A stretch of DNA of 31,333 nt, from positions 1 through 31,333 of IMG/VR virus record IMGVR_UViG_3300032163_000071. One strand, given 5' to 3'. The translations under genes and the position numbers were made by a program. Shown here piece by piece: positions 17,073 through 25,279 of this stretch; position 1 is the first letter of the stretch; every line of letters begins with the position of its first letter. This stretch comes from a virus. A model generated the notes under the pieces. That model had not been told where the DNA came from. It saw only the letters and a list, made by a program, of their open reading frames with translations, and did not search any database.

Positions 17073-17665
17073 TACAAGAATCTCGCGTTTTGGATATATT
17101 GGCTTGCCAAAGGCTGTTCGATTTGCGCTTGGAATTTTGCTTGCCCTTCTTGGGCATCCATGGACATGGCAAGGTCTTTATGGATTTGGTATGCGCGAAA
17201 CAATTCCGCGGTAACTTTGACATCCCGCCTGATGGCGTAAGAAATCATATAGGCAAGGTAGAAAACCACCGCCGTGTAAAGCAGAGAGTCGTAATCGTTG
17301 GGGTCGGTGATTTTTTTTGCGTACAAGATTTCTATCCCCGACTCGTCCGCAAGCAGTTTCTTGCCCCTTATTTCATATTCCAATAAGTTCCCGCCCGTAT
17401 TCTGAACCTTGAGAATCCGCAGGAGATTCGATGGCAACAGATATTCGTAACTCCATCCCATAATGGGAGTGGTTGAAAGCGGAGATAGAGCCGCCTCCGC
17501 CTTCGAGCTATTCCAATACCCGCCGTCGCGGATTACGCAATCGCGGCTGGTTTCATAGAATCGGTTGCACAACACCGCTTCATTGCTCGAATCGGAAAGG
17601 TCGGTAATGAAAGAGGCTCCAAGCAAGCCCAGAGCTTCATTGCAGATAGCCACGACTGATGCCAT
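17072..17665 (-). CDS. Tail tubular protein A-like (gp11-like gatekeeper)
   Basis: A 197-aa protein with the gp11-family pattern: AICNEALGLLGASFITDLSD, then CNRFYETSRDCVIRDGGYWN, SYEYLLPSNLLRILKV, and YDSLLYTAVVFYLAYMISYA near the C-terminus. In T7-like phages this protein forms a ring between the portal and the nozzle. Its position directly before the nozzle gene supports the call. The ATG overlaps nothing upstream; a 70-nt gap separates it from the capsid-associated gene. Confidence 0.85.
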   Translation of the reverse strand: MASVVAICNEALGLLGASFITDLSDSSNEAVLCNRFYETSRDCVIRDGGYWNSSKAEAALSPLSTTPIMGWSYEYLLPSNLLRILKVQNTGGNLLEYEIRGKKLLADESGIEILYAKKITDPNDYDSLLYTAVVFYLAYMISYAIRRDVKVTAELFRAYQIHKDLAMSMDAQEGQAKFQAQIEQPLASQYIQNARFL

Positions 17666-17735
17666 TCAATCCCCCAAAGTTAGTGTGCGCGTGAAACGGT
17701 CGGGAGTCCGCATAACGCGGACTCCCAATATCACG

Positions 17736-18194
17736 TTATGCCGCAACATAAAAAACAACGCCTGAAATCCATCCGGTGGTCGGGAATACCGCGCCCCCCA
17801 CGGTGGCTTGCAATGTCATTTCTCCGGTTGTAACGTATCCGTTTTCGTTGCCAGCGTCGAAATTCGTCATTGCCGCGCTGGTCATGCTTTTCGCGGACTG
17901 GAACGCCGTCTGCGCCGCCACCACCGCCGTGCCTGAAGGCGTGGTGTGAGCCGGATAACCGAGGTCAATCGTAACCGAGGACATCGCTTTATTAAACATG
18001 GCGGAATTAGGCAAAATCCTCACTCCCGCCGGAATCTTGACAAGGTCAATCGTCGAGGCGATGGCAAGTGTCGATCCCGAAGCGTTGTTATAGTGAAAAT
18101 ACAGCCCAACCACCTTGTTAGCGTCGTAGGTTTTATTCAAAACCTGCGGAACCGCGTCCGCATTGGTAATCTGATCTGATTTAACGGCTGCCAT
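17736..18194 (-). CDS. Putative head decoration / capsid-associated protein
   Basis: A 152-aa protein, Ala/Thr/Val-rich and predicted to be mostly beta. VVGLYFHYNNASGSTLAIAS and VKIPAGVRILPNSAMFNKAM are followed by a repeated-strand C-terminus (TGEMTLQATVGGAVFPTTGW). The composition and location just downstream of the capsid gene resemble small structural proteins that decorate or stabilise heads. I recognise no named family. A short gap (36 nt) separates it from the capsid gene. Confidence 0.6.
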   Translation of the reverse strand: MAAVKSDQITNADAVPQVLNKTYDANKVVGLYFHYNNASGSTLAIASTIDLVKIPAGVRILPNSAMFNKAMSSVTIDLGYPAHTTPSGTAVVAAQTAFQSAKSMTSAAMTNFDAGNENGYVTTGEMTLQATVGGAVFPTTGWISGVVFYVAA

Positions 18195-18230
18195 ATTTCT
18201 ATCCTGCCTTTCTTGGGAAAAGTTTGTTTG

Positions 18231-19097
18231 TTATTCCTGACAATCGAACTGGACGATTTTTTCGTCTTCGATCCGGGTCGCGCCCATCGAGACAGAAACA
18301 AAAACCTGCGTGGCATAGTTCTTGCCCGGCATCCGGTCGATCTCGGTTTTGACGTCGCTCAAAACGGCGACGCCCATCGCGTTTTTCAGCCAGATGAAGC
18401 ACTGTCGGTCGGAACCGGATTTTGTAAGCAGGTTCGAAACGCACCAGTTTATTCCAAGGGCAGAACCTACTTTGGCGGTTTTAAGAGCCTTCACGTCTTG
18501 ATAATCAGCTGATGTTAATTTTATGTCGTTCAGCATATCCGTAACTTGCTTCGGCGAAATAACCCCGTAAATATCGGATTCGTCATCCAAGTCCTTCAAT
18601 GACAGAACTTCAAGGGCCAGCAAAAGTTTCGAAAAGGTTGCGCCTGTGCCGCCAGCCGCGACGACTTGCGCCGCAGGCATGGCAACGGCTGTTGCCGTAT
18701 CGTCAGAGTCAACGGAATAAGCATTGCCGTTCATAGCCGCGATAATAAGACTGTCTTTTTTCCGGTTAGCCGCCCAGACATACCCCTGCATATATGGATT
18801 GGTGGGATCGGCGATAGCCATAATCTTCTCTGGATTGTCGATCAATTCCGCGCCGTCATAGGTTTCGGTAACGACCCGGCGTCTGGAGTGGGGGGTATTG
18901 GTGTAAAGCGTGTCCCGCCCGCGTCCCGTCCGCTTGTTCATCGACACGGAGCCAAGCCGGTCGAAATAAGCTTTTGCCGCGCTTATATCAGGGTCTGTGC
19001 GGACTTTGTCAAAAAGCTTTGACGGTTTCTGCTGGGAAAGATGGATAAAGGTATCATGAAATTTGGTTCTAAAAGATTTATTGATTTCGTCTGACAT
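18231..19097 (-). CDS. Major capsid protein (Phage_capsid_2-like)
   Basis: A 288-aa protein with features of the podovirus capsid family: FHDTFIHLSQQKPSKLFDKV at the N-terminus, then MNKRTGRGRDTLYTNTPHSR and IADPTNPYMQGYVWAANRKK. A central domain has SLKDLDDESDIYGVISPKQV, and a late strand segment has GINWCVSN, CFIWLKNAMGVA and RIEDEKIVQFDC. The size and the position after the scaffold and before tail genes fit. An AGAAGGAG site precedes the ATG. The 165-nt gap to the Cys-rich gene upstream contains an inverted GAGAAG/CTTCTC and no convincing ORF. That could be an attenuator or processing site that raises capsid output, which is speculative. Confidence 0.85.
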   Translation of the reverse strand: MSDEINKSFRTKFHDTFIHLSQQKPSKLFDKVRTDPDISAAKAYFDRLGSVSMNKRTGRGRDTLYTNTPHSRRRVVTETYDGAELIDNPEKIMAIADPTNPYMQGYVWAANRKKDSLIIAAMNGNAYSVDSDDTATAVAMPAAQVVAAGGTGATFSKLLLALEVLSLKDLDDESDIYGVISPKQVTDMLNDIKLTSADYQDVKALKTAKVGSALGINWCVSNLLTKSGSDRQCFIWLKNAMGVAVLSDVKTEIDRMPGKNYATQVFVSVSMGATRIEDEKIVQFDCQE

Positions 19098-19262
19098 GGC
19101 AACTCCTTCTGGTAAAATTGGTTAAAATTTTTACGAGAAGGTTTCCGCGCTGGGGCTTCTCCGGGTTTGCGTCCCGATGGATTACTTTGCGGCTTTCCCG
19201 CCAGCACCGGGCTTCAGGAGGTTTCCGGTCAAACTTTTGCCGCGCCGCGCCGGGTGCCTCGT

Positions 19263-19487
19263 TCAAGAGGCCGACACGGATACTATTGCGCCCGGACAAT
19301 ACGTCCATTCTGATTCAGGGTCGCAGTGCGCTTCATAAAAACTGCATCTATAATGCTCGATAGCAGGCGCAACAATCTTAGGCTTTGGAACCGGCCCCGG
19401 CTTTTTCCTGACGGAAACAGGTTCTTCCTCTTCTTGCAACGCCTCGTAAACTGGCTCGCATCTTTTGCATTCTGAGCATTTAACCAT
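19263..19487 (-). CDS. Small Cys-rich protein, probable zinc binding
   Basis: A 74-aa protein starting KCSECKRCEP, then an acidic stretch, a Pro-Lys linker (RKKPGPVPKPK) and HYRCSFYEAHCDPESEWTYC. Six cysteines in CxxCxxC and C-x6-C-x7-C spacing suggest structural zinc binding. Unknown family. It lies between the scaffold (stop two bases before this gene's ATG) and the capsid, so it may be an assembly factor. The C-D-x-x-x-E-W-x-x-C ending resembles that of the Cys-rich gene at 843-1079. Confidence 0.65.
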   Translation of the reverse strand: MVKCSECKRCEPVYEALQEEEEPVSVRKKPGPVPKPKIVAPAIEHYRCSFYEAHCDPESEWTYCPGAIVSVSAS

Positions 19488-19488
19488 G

Positions 19489-20352
19489 TCATTCAGCCAG
19501 CTTGTAAAGTTGGTCTAGATAGTCCATTGATTCCTTGTGTTGCGGGTCTTTCCCATTCATGTATGCCTTGTTCAACCTGTGCTTTGGATCGCTCCGCACA
19601 GCGGCGATTTCCTTTTTCGCCGAGACGGAATCATGGAAATTCTGTTCAACGGTATTGCCCGCATGGTCGTTGGATTCCGACATTTTTCTGCTGATGTTGG
19701 CGAATAGCCGGATCATGCTGGGGTCATTCCCGTACCCCTTCGCATTTATATAATCGATATCTTTCTTGTCCGCGAACACACGCAAGACCTTTCGCGCCGC
19801 ATCCAAATTATTTTTAAAGCCCCTCTCCCCCCATTCCTGCTTCAATTCTGCTTCGGCTTTGGCTTCAGCCTCTTTCCCAACCCGTTCATGCTCATAAAAC
19901 GAATTGGCGGCGTATTTATTGTGGAAGTCCAGAGCCATCTTCAACTGGTCTTGCGTGAATCCCGCTTTGTGAGCCGCTATGGAAAACTCTTTTACGACGG
20001 GTTCGTTATATTGCACGGCGGACGGCATTTCAGGCTTGTCGTAGACGTAGCCTTCAGGTTTTTCCGGCCTCCCCAGTTTATTGTAAGTATCGTTTAAAAA
20101 AGCCTCCCTTTCCTCTGGCGTCGATTTTTCGTTGGGCAGTCTCACGGATGAACCTATAAACCGTGATTGGCTGACGTGTCCTTTCGCCAGCTCGTCAATC
20201 GACTTGTATTTCCCAAGCTCCTTCGCCCCGCGCAAATCTTCCGGCAAGTCGTCCAACCATGACGCCGTTTTTTCATGCTCTTCGGATTCTATCGCCGCAT
20301 CCGCCGATAAAACGTCCTCCGCAACTCCGTCTTGATGTTCGTTATTTTCCAT
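19489..20352 (-). CDS. Scaffolding protein
   Basis: A 287-aa, highly charged, helical protein with an acidic N-terminus (VAEDVLSADAAIESEEHEKT), WLDDLPEDLRGAKELGKYKS, a LGRPEKPEGYVYDKPE segment and Glu/Lys-rich helices (EHERVGKEAEAKAEAELKQE). The DLPEDLR...LxKY and GRPExPExY motifs are characteristic of podovirus scaffolds. It precedes the capsid gene, where scaffolds sit. The start overlaps the upstream gene by 11 nt. Confidence 0.82.
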   Translation of the reverse strand: MENNEHQDGVAEDVLSADAAIESEEHEKTASWLDDLPEDLRGAKELGKYKSIDELAKGHVSQSRFIGSSVRLPNEKSTPEEREAFLNDTYNKLGRPEKPEGYVYDKPEMPSAVQYNEPVVKEFSIAAHKAGFTQDQLKMALDFHNKYAANSFYEHERVGKEAEAKAEAELKQEWGERGFKNNLDAARKVLRVFADKKDIDYINAKGYGNDPSMIRLFANISRKMSESNDHAGNTVEQNFHDSVSAKKEIAAVRSDPKHRLNKAYMNGKDPQHKESMDYLDQLYKLAE

Positions 20353-20671
20353 GTTCGATCCCCCCTTGGTTTAAAATAGATTCTCCGCGCTGTATATTAT
20401 ACTTTATCGCCAGATAAACCGCGCGGCATCCCTCGTTCCGCGCTGTTTCGTGTGGATCGCCGGTTATGTATGACGGAACGTCATGATATTCGCCGCGCAG
20501 GTAATCCAGCGCGACGGCTCCTTCCGGCGTTAAAAAAGCGCGATAAAAAGCCACTGCCACATTTTCGATTCTTTCCTTATGCTCGAGATTCAGATTGATT
20601 CGCTCTTCCGCCATCTCAAGCGTCATGCCCATCTCAACCAAATCTTCAACTTGCTTGCGGTTGCTGTCCAC
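20342..20671 (-). CDS. Bbp19-like phage protein
   Basis: A 109-aa protein. VAVAFYRAFLTPEGAVALDY ... GDPHETARNEGCRAVYLAIKYNI matches the pattern of Bbp19-like proteins (FxRxFxTxxGxxVLxxL ... GDxxxTxxREGxRxVxLxI) found beside portal genes of Bordetella phage BPP-1 and relatives. The role is unknown. The first 26 nt overlap the end of the portal gene and the end overlaps the scaffold start. Confidence 0.7.
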   Translation of the reverse strand: MDSNRKQVEDLVEMGMTLEMAEERINLNLEHKERIENVAVAFYRAFLTPEGAVALDYLRGEYHDVPSYITGDPHETARNEGCRAVYLAIKYNIQRGESILNQGGIEHGK

Positions 20672-22295
20672 TCATGCTCTCCTTTAATAAACCCAACGCT
20701 GGCGCGGCTTTGCCAGCCCCCTCCGCGAGATTCATCATCTCCTGTTGCTGTTCCGCTTTCGCCTTGGCTTGCATCCGTTCCGCGCGAATACGTTCCACAA
20801 TGGCCTTGTCTTTTATAAAATCCTTCGGAACTCCAAGGCGATCCGCGGAACCCGACGCTATTTTGTCGAAATCCACGATATCCAGAATTGACGGATCGGC
20901 TTGCATTCCCGGTATTATCACGGTTTGCAACCATTGCTGGGTTGACGTTACTTCATGGAGCAATTGCGCCCGCGCCATTTGCCCGATGAATTTCACGTCG
21001 ATCTGATTCAGGCCGTGCAACGATTGGGGCGGCGGTGGAAACATGTTATCCCGCATCATCAAACCGAACGTCCGCAAAATCAGCGGCACGAGGACTTCGG
21101 TTTCAAACCGCGATATTGTCGGCCCCATCATGGTGTGTGTTTGCTGGCGGATGGCTTGAATCTCGGTCGCCGTCATATTGGATTTTTCAGGCAGGGATAG
21201 GCTGTCCGCGTAATAAGACTTGCGGATACTGGCGACAAGCCCTTCGACAGTCATCATTTCGGCTTGGATATTGCCGCTGAATTTCGCTTGCTGGACTTCC
21301 TTTGGGTCGATTGTCGGAATGAGTGCTCCGGGAACCCATTTATACGCCCCAATGATGTTCTTGTTACGCGTAAAAATCGGCGGATGGACTTCCAAGGCCC
21401 GCTGTGCCAGCCCCAATTGCTTCAGGCAATTCAGCATTTTAATTGGCGGCATGGCGATATCGCTCGGCCCGTGCCCGTAGTTTTCGCCGGTGGCCTTGTC
21501 AAACCGGCCTATCGCATAGGGGAATTCATGGTATCCGCCTTCCTCGCCAATGAACTCCTTGTCATCAAGAAAAATATTGCGCAATTCGTACGGCATGTTC
21601 TTCTTGTCCAGTTTGTCCTCGTTGTACTCCTTCCGCGGATAGACGCACCGCAGAAACGTAAACATGGTGTCCGGCGACGCTTCCAGCTTGCCGCTTATCT
21701 TTTCAGGCAGATCGTCCTTGCCAAACATCTGCATGGCTTGCCTTGCGCTCAATTCGTATTCCTCGAAGACCGTGTCGGCTATGCCGTTTATATCCTCGTC
21801 GAAAACAAACCGTCCCAGAGACTTTGATTTGTAAACAAGGGAACCCTGCTTGTCTTTATTGGATTCCGAGTAAATGCACATAGTGTGAAAGGAAGTGTAA
21901 TCTAGATAAGTTTCGCCAATGACGCTGTAAAAATTGCTTTGATGCATCGTGAAAAACATTTTCCTCTCAACGTCCTGAAACCATCTTTTCACGTCGCCTT
22001 CGTCGCTAAATTGGGCAAACGGATTTCCGTCGGGTATTTGCAATCCGAACCATATTTCCGTCGCGGGGGTCAAGGCGTTTTGAATCGCATTGGCTAGAAG
22101 CCGCGAGGCGTCTGGCGCGGTGGAGTCGAACCGGTTCACGTCAAAGCGTTGCCCTTGATTGATGGGAGACGAGTCAACGCCCTGCTTTCTGGGCCGGACA
22201 TAATCCCTGACGTTGCGGAAAAAAGGTTCGTACCGGATTCTCCGGCTTTTCAAAACTTCGTAACGCCTTATAAGTGCCGATGGAGTTTTTTCCAT
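20646..22295 (-). CDS. Portal protein (head-to-tail connector, T7 gp8-like)
   Basis: A 549-aa protein with strong podovirus portal features: IRRYEVLKSRRIRYEPFFRN then VRDYVRPRK, FDSTAPDASRLLANAIQNAL then TPATEIWFGLQI, and a late segment KSYYADSLSLPEKSNMTATE with IRQQTHTMMGPTISRFETEV. These are typical of the PF12236 head-tail connector family. The 12-mer ring is the DNA entry point and docks the terminase. It starts one base after the stop of the Pro-rich gene. Confidence 0.92.
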   Translation of the reverse strand: MEKTPSALIRRYEVLKSRRIRYEPFFRNVRDYVRPRKQGVDSSPINQGQRFDVNRFDSTAPDASRLLANAIQNALTPATEIWFGLQIPDGNPFAQFSDEGDVKRWFQDVERKMFFTMHQSNFYSVIGETYLDYTSFHTMCIYSESNKDKQGSLVYKSKSLGRFVFDEDINGIADTVFEEYELSARQAMQMFGKDDLPEKISGKLEASPDTMFTFLRCVYPRKEYNEDKLDKKNMPYELRNIFLDDKEFIGEEGGYHEFPYAIGRFDKATGENYGHGPSDIAMPPIKMLNCLKQLGLAQRALEVHPPIFTRNKNIIGAYKWVPGALIPTIDPKEVQQAKFSGNIQAEMMTVEGLVASIRKSYYADSLSLPEKSNMTATEIQAIRQQTHTMMGPTISRFETEVLVPLILRTFGLMMRDNMFPPPPQSLHGLNQIDVKFIGQMARAQLLHEVTSTQQWLQTVIIPGMQADPSILDIVDFDKIASGSADRLGVPKDFIKDKAIVERIRAERMQAKAKAEQQQEMMNLAEGAGKAAPALGLLKESMSGQQPQAS

Positions 22296-22877
22296 TTATG
22301 AACCTAAAGTTTTTTTGGTTAACAGAGTGTCTTTACTGGGATCGCCAAGTTGTGCGCCTATGATGTCAGTAGTGGAACCCGTCCGCCCCAGCCCCAGCAA
22401 TCTTTTTTTCGCGCTTTCCCCTGAACCCGGTATAGGGTCTTGCACAAATTTCCCCGTGGCGGTTTGGCGCGGCGGCGGAGCTACCGGCGCGGGCGGGGGC
22501 GCGGGCGGGGACGGCGGCTGAACATAAACGGGAGCACTGGGGAAATACCTGATTTCTGGCGGCGGTCGCGGCGGCGCAGGCGGCGGCGGCGGCGGCACTA
22601 GATCAAAAGTATCGGAATCCCCTCTTTGGGCATATTTCACGCCGTGTCTAGCCTCCAACGCGCGCTTTGTTACTTTGAACTCCTCTAAGTTAATTTCATA
22701 TTGTTGTGCCATGTATTCATCTATCGATCCCTTCTGGGGATTTTGAGCTGGCTGTGCAAAACCTAGCAAAGGCAAGTCGTCTATGCCGCCTGGCACCTCA
22801 CGAACCGGTATGCTCTGAGGCCTGTAAATTTCCTGAGGCGGCCCTGCTGGCTCTGAGTAGCTTGGCGGCGATCCCAT
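22296..22877 (-). CDS. Pro-rich phage structural-region protein with GRTGST...KKTLG tail
   Basis: A 193-aa protein. I chose the ATG at 22877 over the adjacent GTG; GGAGGGG lies just upstream. The N-terminal half is polar with a charged helix (INLEEFKVTKRALEARHG). The middle is Pro-rich (residues about 95-145, with PPPPPPAPPRPPP and APPPAPVAPPP). The end, KKRLLGLGRTGSTTDIIGAQ then LLTKKTLGS, matches the tail of a small phage protein family usually encoded near the portal. The neighbour upstream has a related tail, so the two are paralogous or share a motif. Role unknown. Confidence 0.65.
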   Translation of the reverse strand: MGSPPSYSEPAGPPQEIYRPQSIPVREVPGGIDDLPLLGFAQPAQNPQKGSIDEYMAQQYEINLEEFKVTKRALEARHGVKYAQRGDSDTFDLVPPPPPPAPPRPPPEIRYFPSAPVYVQPPSPPAPPPAPVAPPPRQTATGKFVQDPIPGSGESAKKRLLGLGRTGSTTDIIGAQLGDPSKDTLLTKKTLGS

Positions 22878-23161
22878 CACACCCCTCCGCCAAGAACTGG
22901 TTTTTTAGTTGGGGCTTCGTCTAAAAGACCTTCCCCCCCGGTCAACAATGTTTCCGCACGGCCTTTCCTTTTTGCCGACAGACTTTCCATTCTTTTTATT
23001 GTTTCATCCTCCGTGGGGTCTTTATACACCGGCGCGGGCGGGGGAGTTACGGGCGATGGAAGATACACAGTTTCAGGGGGCGAGTAGATATACTGCGGCG
23101 TCGGCGGCGGGTTATAAACTGGGGGCGACGCGCTTTTCCCTCCACCAAATAGACCTCCCAT
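22877..23161 (-). CDS. Small Pro-rich phage protein with KRKGRAxTLLTGG...KKPVLGG tail
   Basis: A 94-aa protein: Gly-rich start (MGGLFGGGKSASPP), Pro/Tyr-rich centre, a short charged helix (EDETIKRMESLSAKRKGRAE) and the tail TLLTGGEGLLDEAPTKKPVLGGG. The same KxKGRxxTxLTGxxGL...KKxLGG ending is common in small phage proteins next to terminase or portal. It sits between the terminase and its probable paralogue, sharing a TGATG stop/start junction. Role unknown, possibly a virion cofactor. Confidence 0.7.
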   Translation of the reverse strand: MGGLFGGGKSASPPVYNPPPTPQYIYSPPETVYLPSPVTPPPAPVYKDPTEDETIKRMESLSAKRKGRAETLLTGGEGLLDEAPTKKPVLGGGV

Positions 23162-23175
23162 ATTATTCCTTGAGT

Positions 23176-24708
23176 TTAATTGTTAAAACCGTTCATTCGC
23201 ATATCGAATGGATTGAAATCGAGTTTATAGGGATCATCAGTCCCCGGTTGATATCCCTGAACTTGAATTGTCGCGCCGTTGTTCCCAACCATTTCCGCGA
23301 GCATCCTGCCAAAAAGCCCAAACGCATCGACTTGGTCATCATACCGCGCCGCCGGGAATCCAAGCAATTCCGCTTGGAATGCTGGCATCCACGGAGCATC
23401 GGCTGGGAAAAAGACCTTGCCCTGCGCCATCCTGCCGCGAATCGCCTGCGCCCGCGAAGATTTATCCATGTTCGAAACGAATGGTTTACGGTAGCAATAA
23501 GTCCGTGTTTCCTGTTCTTTCTTTTCTATAAATGGGCCGATGCTCTTATTAATCTGCCCGGCCTCGACACCCCATTCAACCGGCTTCCACCGTTTGACAA
23601 GCCCAACATAAGCGTCCATCCAAACCAATGGGTCGGTCTGCCCGCGCCACAAATCGAGGATGTATAAATTATCCAGTTCGTCAACCCCCGCCACGATATG
23701 AACCGTGTAATCGCCACCCTTGTCGGTAACGGCGTAATCCGAGGTCGCGTAGACAATCAGGTTTTCGGGAGTTTTGGTGTAAAACCTAAACCATTCCTTC
23801 AAGAAGAAATCTCCCGTGTCGGGGATCGGCAATCCTTGATACAGCGCGCTCCAGTTTCTGGCCCCCTGCGACCGGCGTTCCTGTTCGACCATTGCTGGCG
23901 AGTACCATTCAGGCCAGAGATATTCGCCGGGCTTCCTGCCCATCGGGTCATTTACTCTGGCAACCGCCGGAAGGTTCAGCACCTCCCACGTTTCACCGTC
24001 TCTGGATTGAATCAGCCCTGATTCCCCCGCATAATTCGCGGGTAATATTCTCCCTGCCAGATCGTCTTCATGCCAGCGGGTTTGAATGAGGATAATGAAC
24101 GCGCTGGGCTTCATGCGGGTTCTCAAATCGCTCTTGTACCATTCCCAAACGCTGTTACGAACAATATCGCTATCGGCTTCTTTCCGGCTTTTCACGGGGT
24201 CGTCTATAATGGCTCCATCGGCGCGTTTGCCCGTAACGGACGAGTCCACGCCAACGGCGTAAAACTGCGACCCGTGCTTCCCTTCAGCATCGACAACCTG
24301 CCAGCTTTCAGCCGATTTCGAATCCGGTGCCAGCTTCAGGTCGAAAATATCGTAATATTCAGCCGATTTGACCACGTTTCTGACTTTCCTTGAAAACGAC
24401 CGGGCCAATTCCTTGGCATGGGACGCGCTGATAATGCTATGTTTTGGATGTTGCCCAATGTAAAACCCCGGGAATGCTATGCTTGCATAGGTGGATTTTG
24501 CATAACCCGGCGGCATAAAAATCATCAGGCGGGTGTTTTTCCCGGAAGCCACGGCCTCAAGCTTTTCAATCATCAGCAGGTGGTGTTTCGCTGGCTTGTG
24601 CCCTATTATCTTCTCCGAGTATTCCGCTAACGACGTCCTCGACAGTTCCCTGTCTATCGCCGCTATCGCCGTTTCCAGCTCCAATTTCGTCTGCGCATGT
24701 TTGAGCAA
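23176..24708 (-). CDS. terL: Terminase large subunit
   Basis: A 510-aa protein. The ATPase part has a Walker A-like MPPGYAKST (residues 65-73) and Walker B GAIIDDP (165-171), followed by the QTRWHEDDLAGR motif (209-220). The nuclease part has ATSDYAVTDKGGDYTVHIVA (Asp324), LYILDLWRG and VEWGVEAGQ, and ends with ARYDDQVDA. It packages DNA into the prohead using ATP and cuts the concatemer. The start is a TTG at 24708, because the next ATG would remove the conserved IDREL...SLAEY region. The reading frame overlaps the small subunit gene by 143 nt. Confidence 0.93.
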   Translation of the reverse strand: MLKHAQTKLELETAIAAIDRELSRTSLAEYSEKIIGHKPAKHHLLMIEKLEAVASGKNTRLMIFMPPGYAKSTYASIAFPGFYIGQHPKHSIISASHAKELARSFSRKVRNVVKSAEYYDIFDLKLAPDSKSAESWQVVDAEGKHGSQFYAVGVDSSVTGKRADGAIIDDPVKSRKEADSDIVRNSVWEWYKSDLRTRMKPSAFIILIQTRWHEDDLAGRILPANYAGESGLIQSRDGETWEVLNLPAVARVNDPMGRKPGEYLWPEWYSPAMVEQERRSQGARNWSALYQGLPIPDTGDFFLKEWFRFYTKTPENLIVYATSDYAVTDKGGDYTVHIVAGVDELDNLYILDLWRGQTDPLVWMDAYVGLVKRWKPVEWGVEAGQINKSIGPFIEKKEQETRTYCYRKPFVSNMDKSSRAQAIRGRMAQGKVFFPADAPWMPAFQAELLGFPAARYDDQVDAFGLFGRMLAEMVGNNGATIQVQGYQPGTDDPYKLDFNPFDMRMNGFNN

Positions 24709-25267
24709 GCCGTTTCAACTCCAAAAGTTTGTTTCGCGGAACGTTGCCTAACTGAATTGTCTGGTTAAACAGATTTATATCCCGCGCCGGAAACTGTGGT
24801 TTTTCTTTATCCATGTTCCATCCAAGCGTTTTTGCGAGTGAGCTAAAGGCTTCGATGGGGCTATACATTTTAACCGAGGTGGTGTTCACGCCGTTTCTAT
24901 CCGTCGAGCATTTTATTTCGGCTATCGAAGCGCGCGCGGCGGATGACATAGACTTGAAATCCTTTGGGCGGTAATTGCCGTCAACCTCATCCAGAACCTC
25001 GTCGATTGTGGTTTGCGTGATGGCATACATCCGCCTTAAGGCGTTCTCCTTATTAATAACAAGTTTGTGTTCGGCTTTATCCCGTTCCTTCTTGATGATG
25101 TTGCTTATGACTGGATGTTTCAACAAGGTGGAGACGCGGACGCGGACGCCTTTTTCGCTATATCCGGCGCGTCTTGCCGCCGCCGCCGCGTTGTTAGGCG
25201 CGGCGAGGTACTCCGACACAAACCGCGCCTGCAAATGAGTTAAAGGGACTCTAGTTCCGCTTTTCAT
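24566..25267 (-). CDS. terS: Terminase small subunit (Terminase_2-like)
   Basis: A 233-aa protein with an N-terminal helix-turn-helix of the Terminase_2 type: LTHLQARFVSEYLAAPNNAA, then RRAGYSEKGVRVRVSTLLKH and NIIKKERDKAEHKLVI. The centre (NALRRMYAITQTTIDEVLDE, SSAARASIAEIKCSTDRNGV and KMYSPIEAFSSLAKTLG) is also typical. It recognises the packaging site and feeds DNA to the large subunit. The C-terminal 47 codons overlap the large-subunit start in another frame, so the tail is a constrained, unstructured extension. Confidence 0.85.
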   Translation of the reverse strand: MKSGTRVPLTHLQARFVSEYLAAPNNAAAAARRAGYSEKGVRVRVSTLLKHPVISNIIKKERDKAEHKLVINKENALRRMYAITQTTIDEVLDEVDGNYRPKDFKSMSSAARASIAEIKCSTDRNGVNTTSVKMYSPIEAFSSLAKTLGWNMDKEKPQFPARDINLFNQTIQLGNVPRNKLLELKRLAQTCADEIGAGNGDSGDRQGTVEDVVSGILGEDNRAQASETPPADD

Positions 25268-25279
25268 GTTAGCGGCCTA

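Noticed and set aside
18983-19308. Extra small minus-strand genes in the gap before the capsid gene
   Set aside because: Frames run into the capsid or Cys-rich genes and have no Shine-Dalgarno; the composition is unlike the neighbours.
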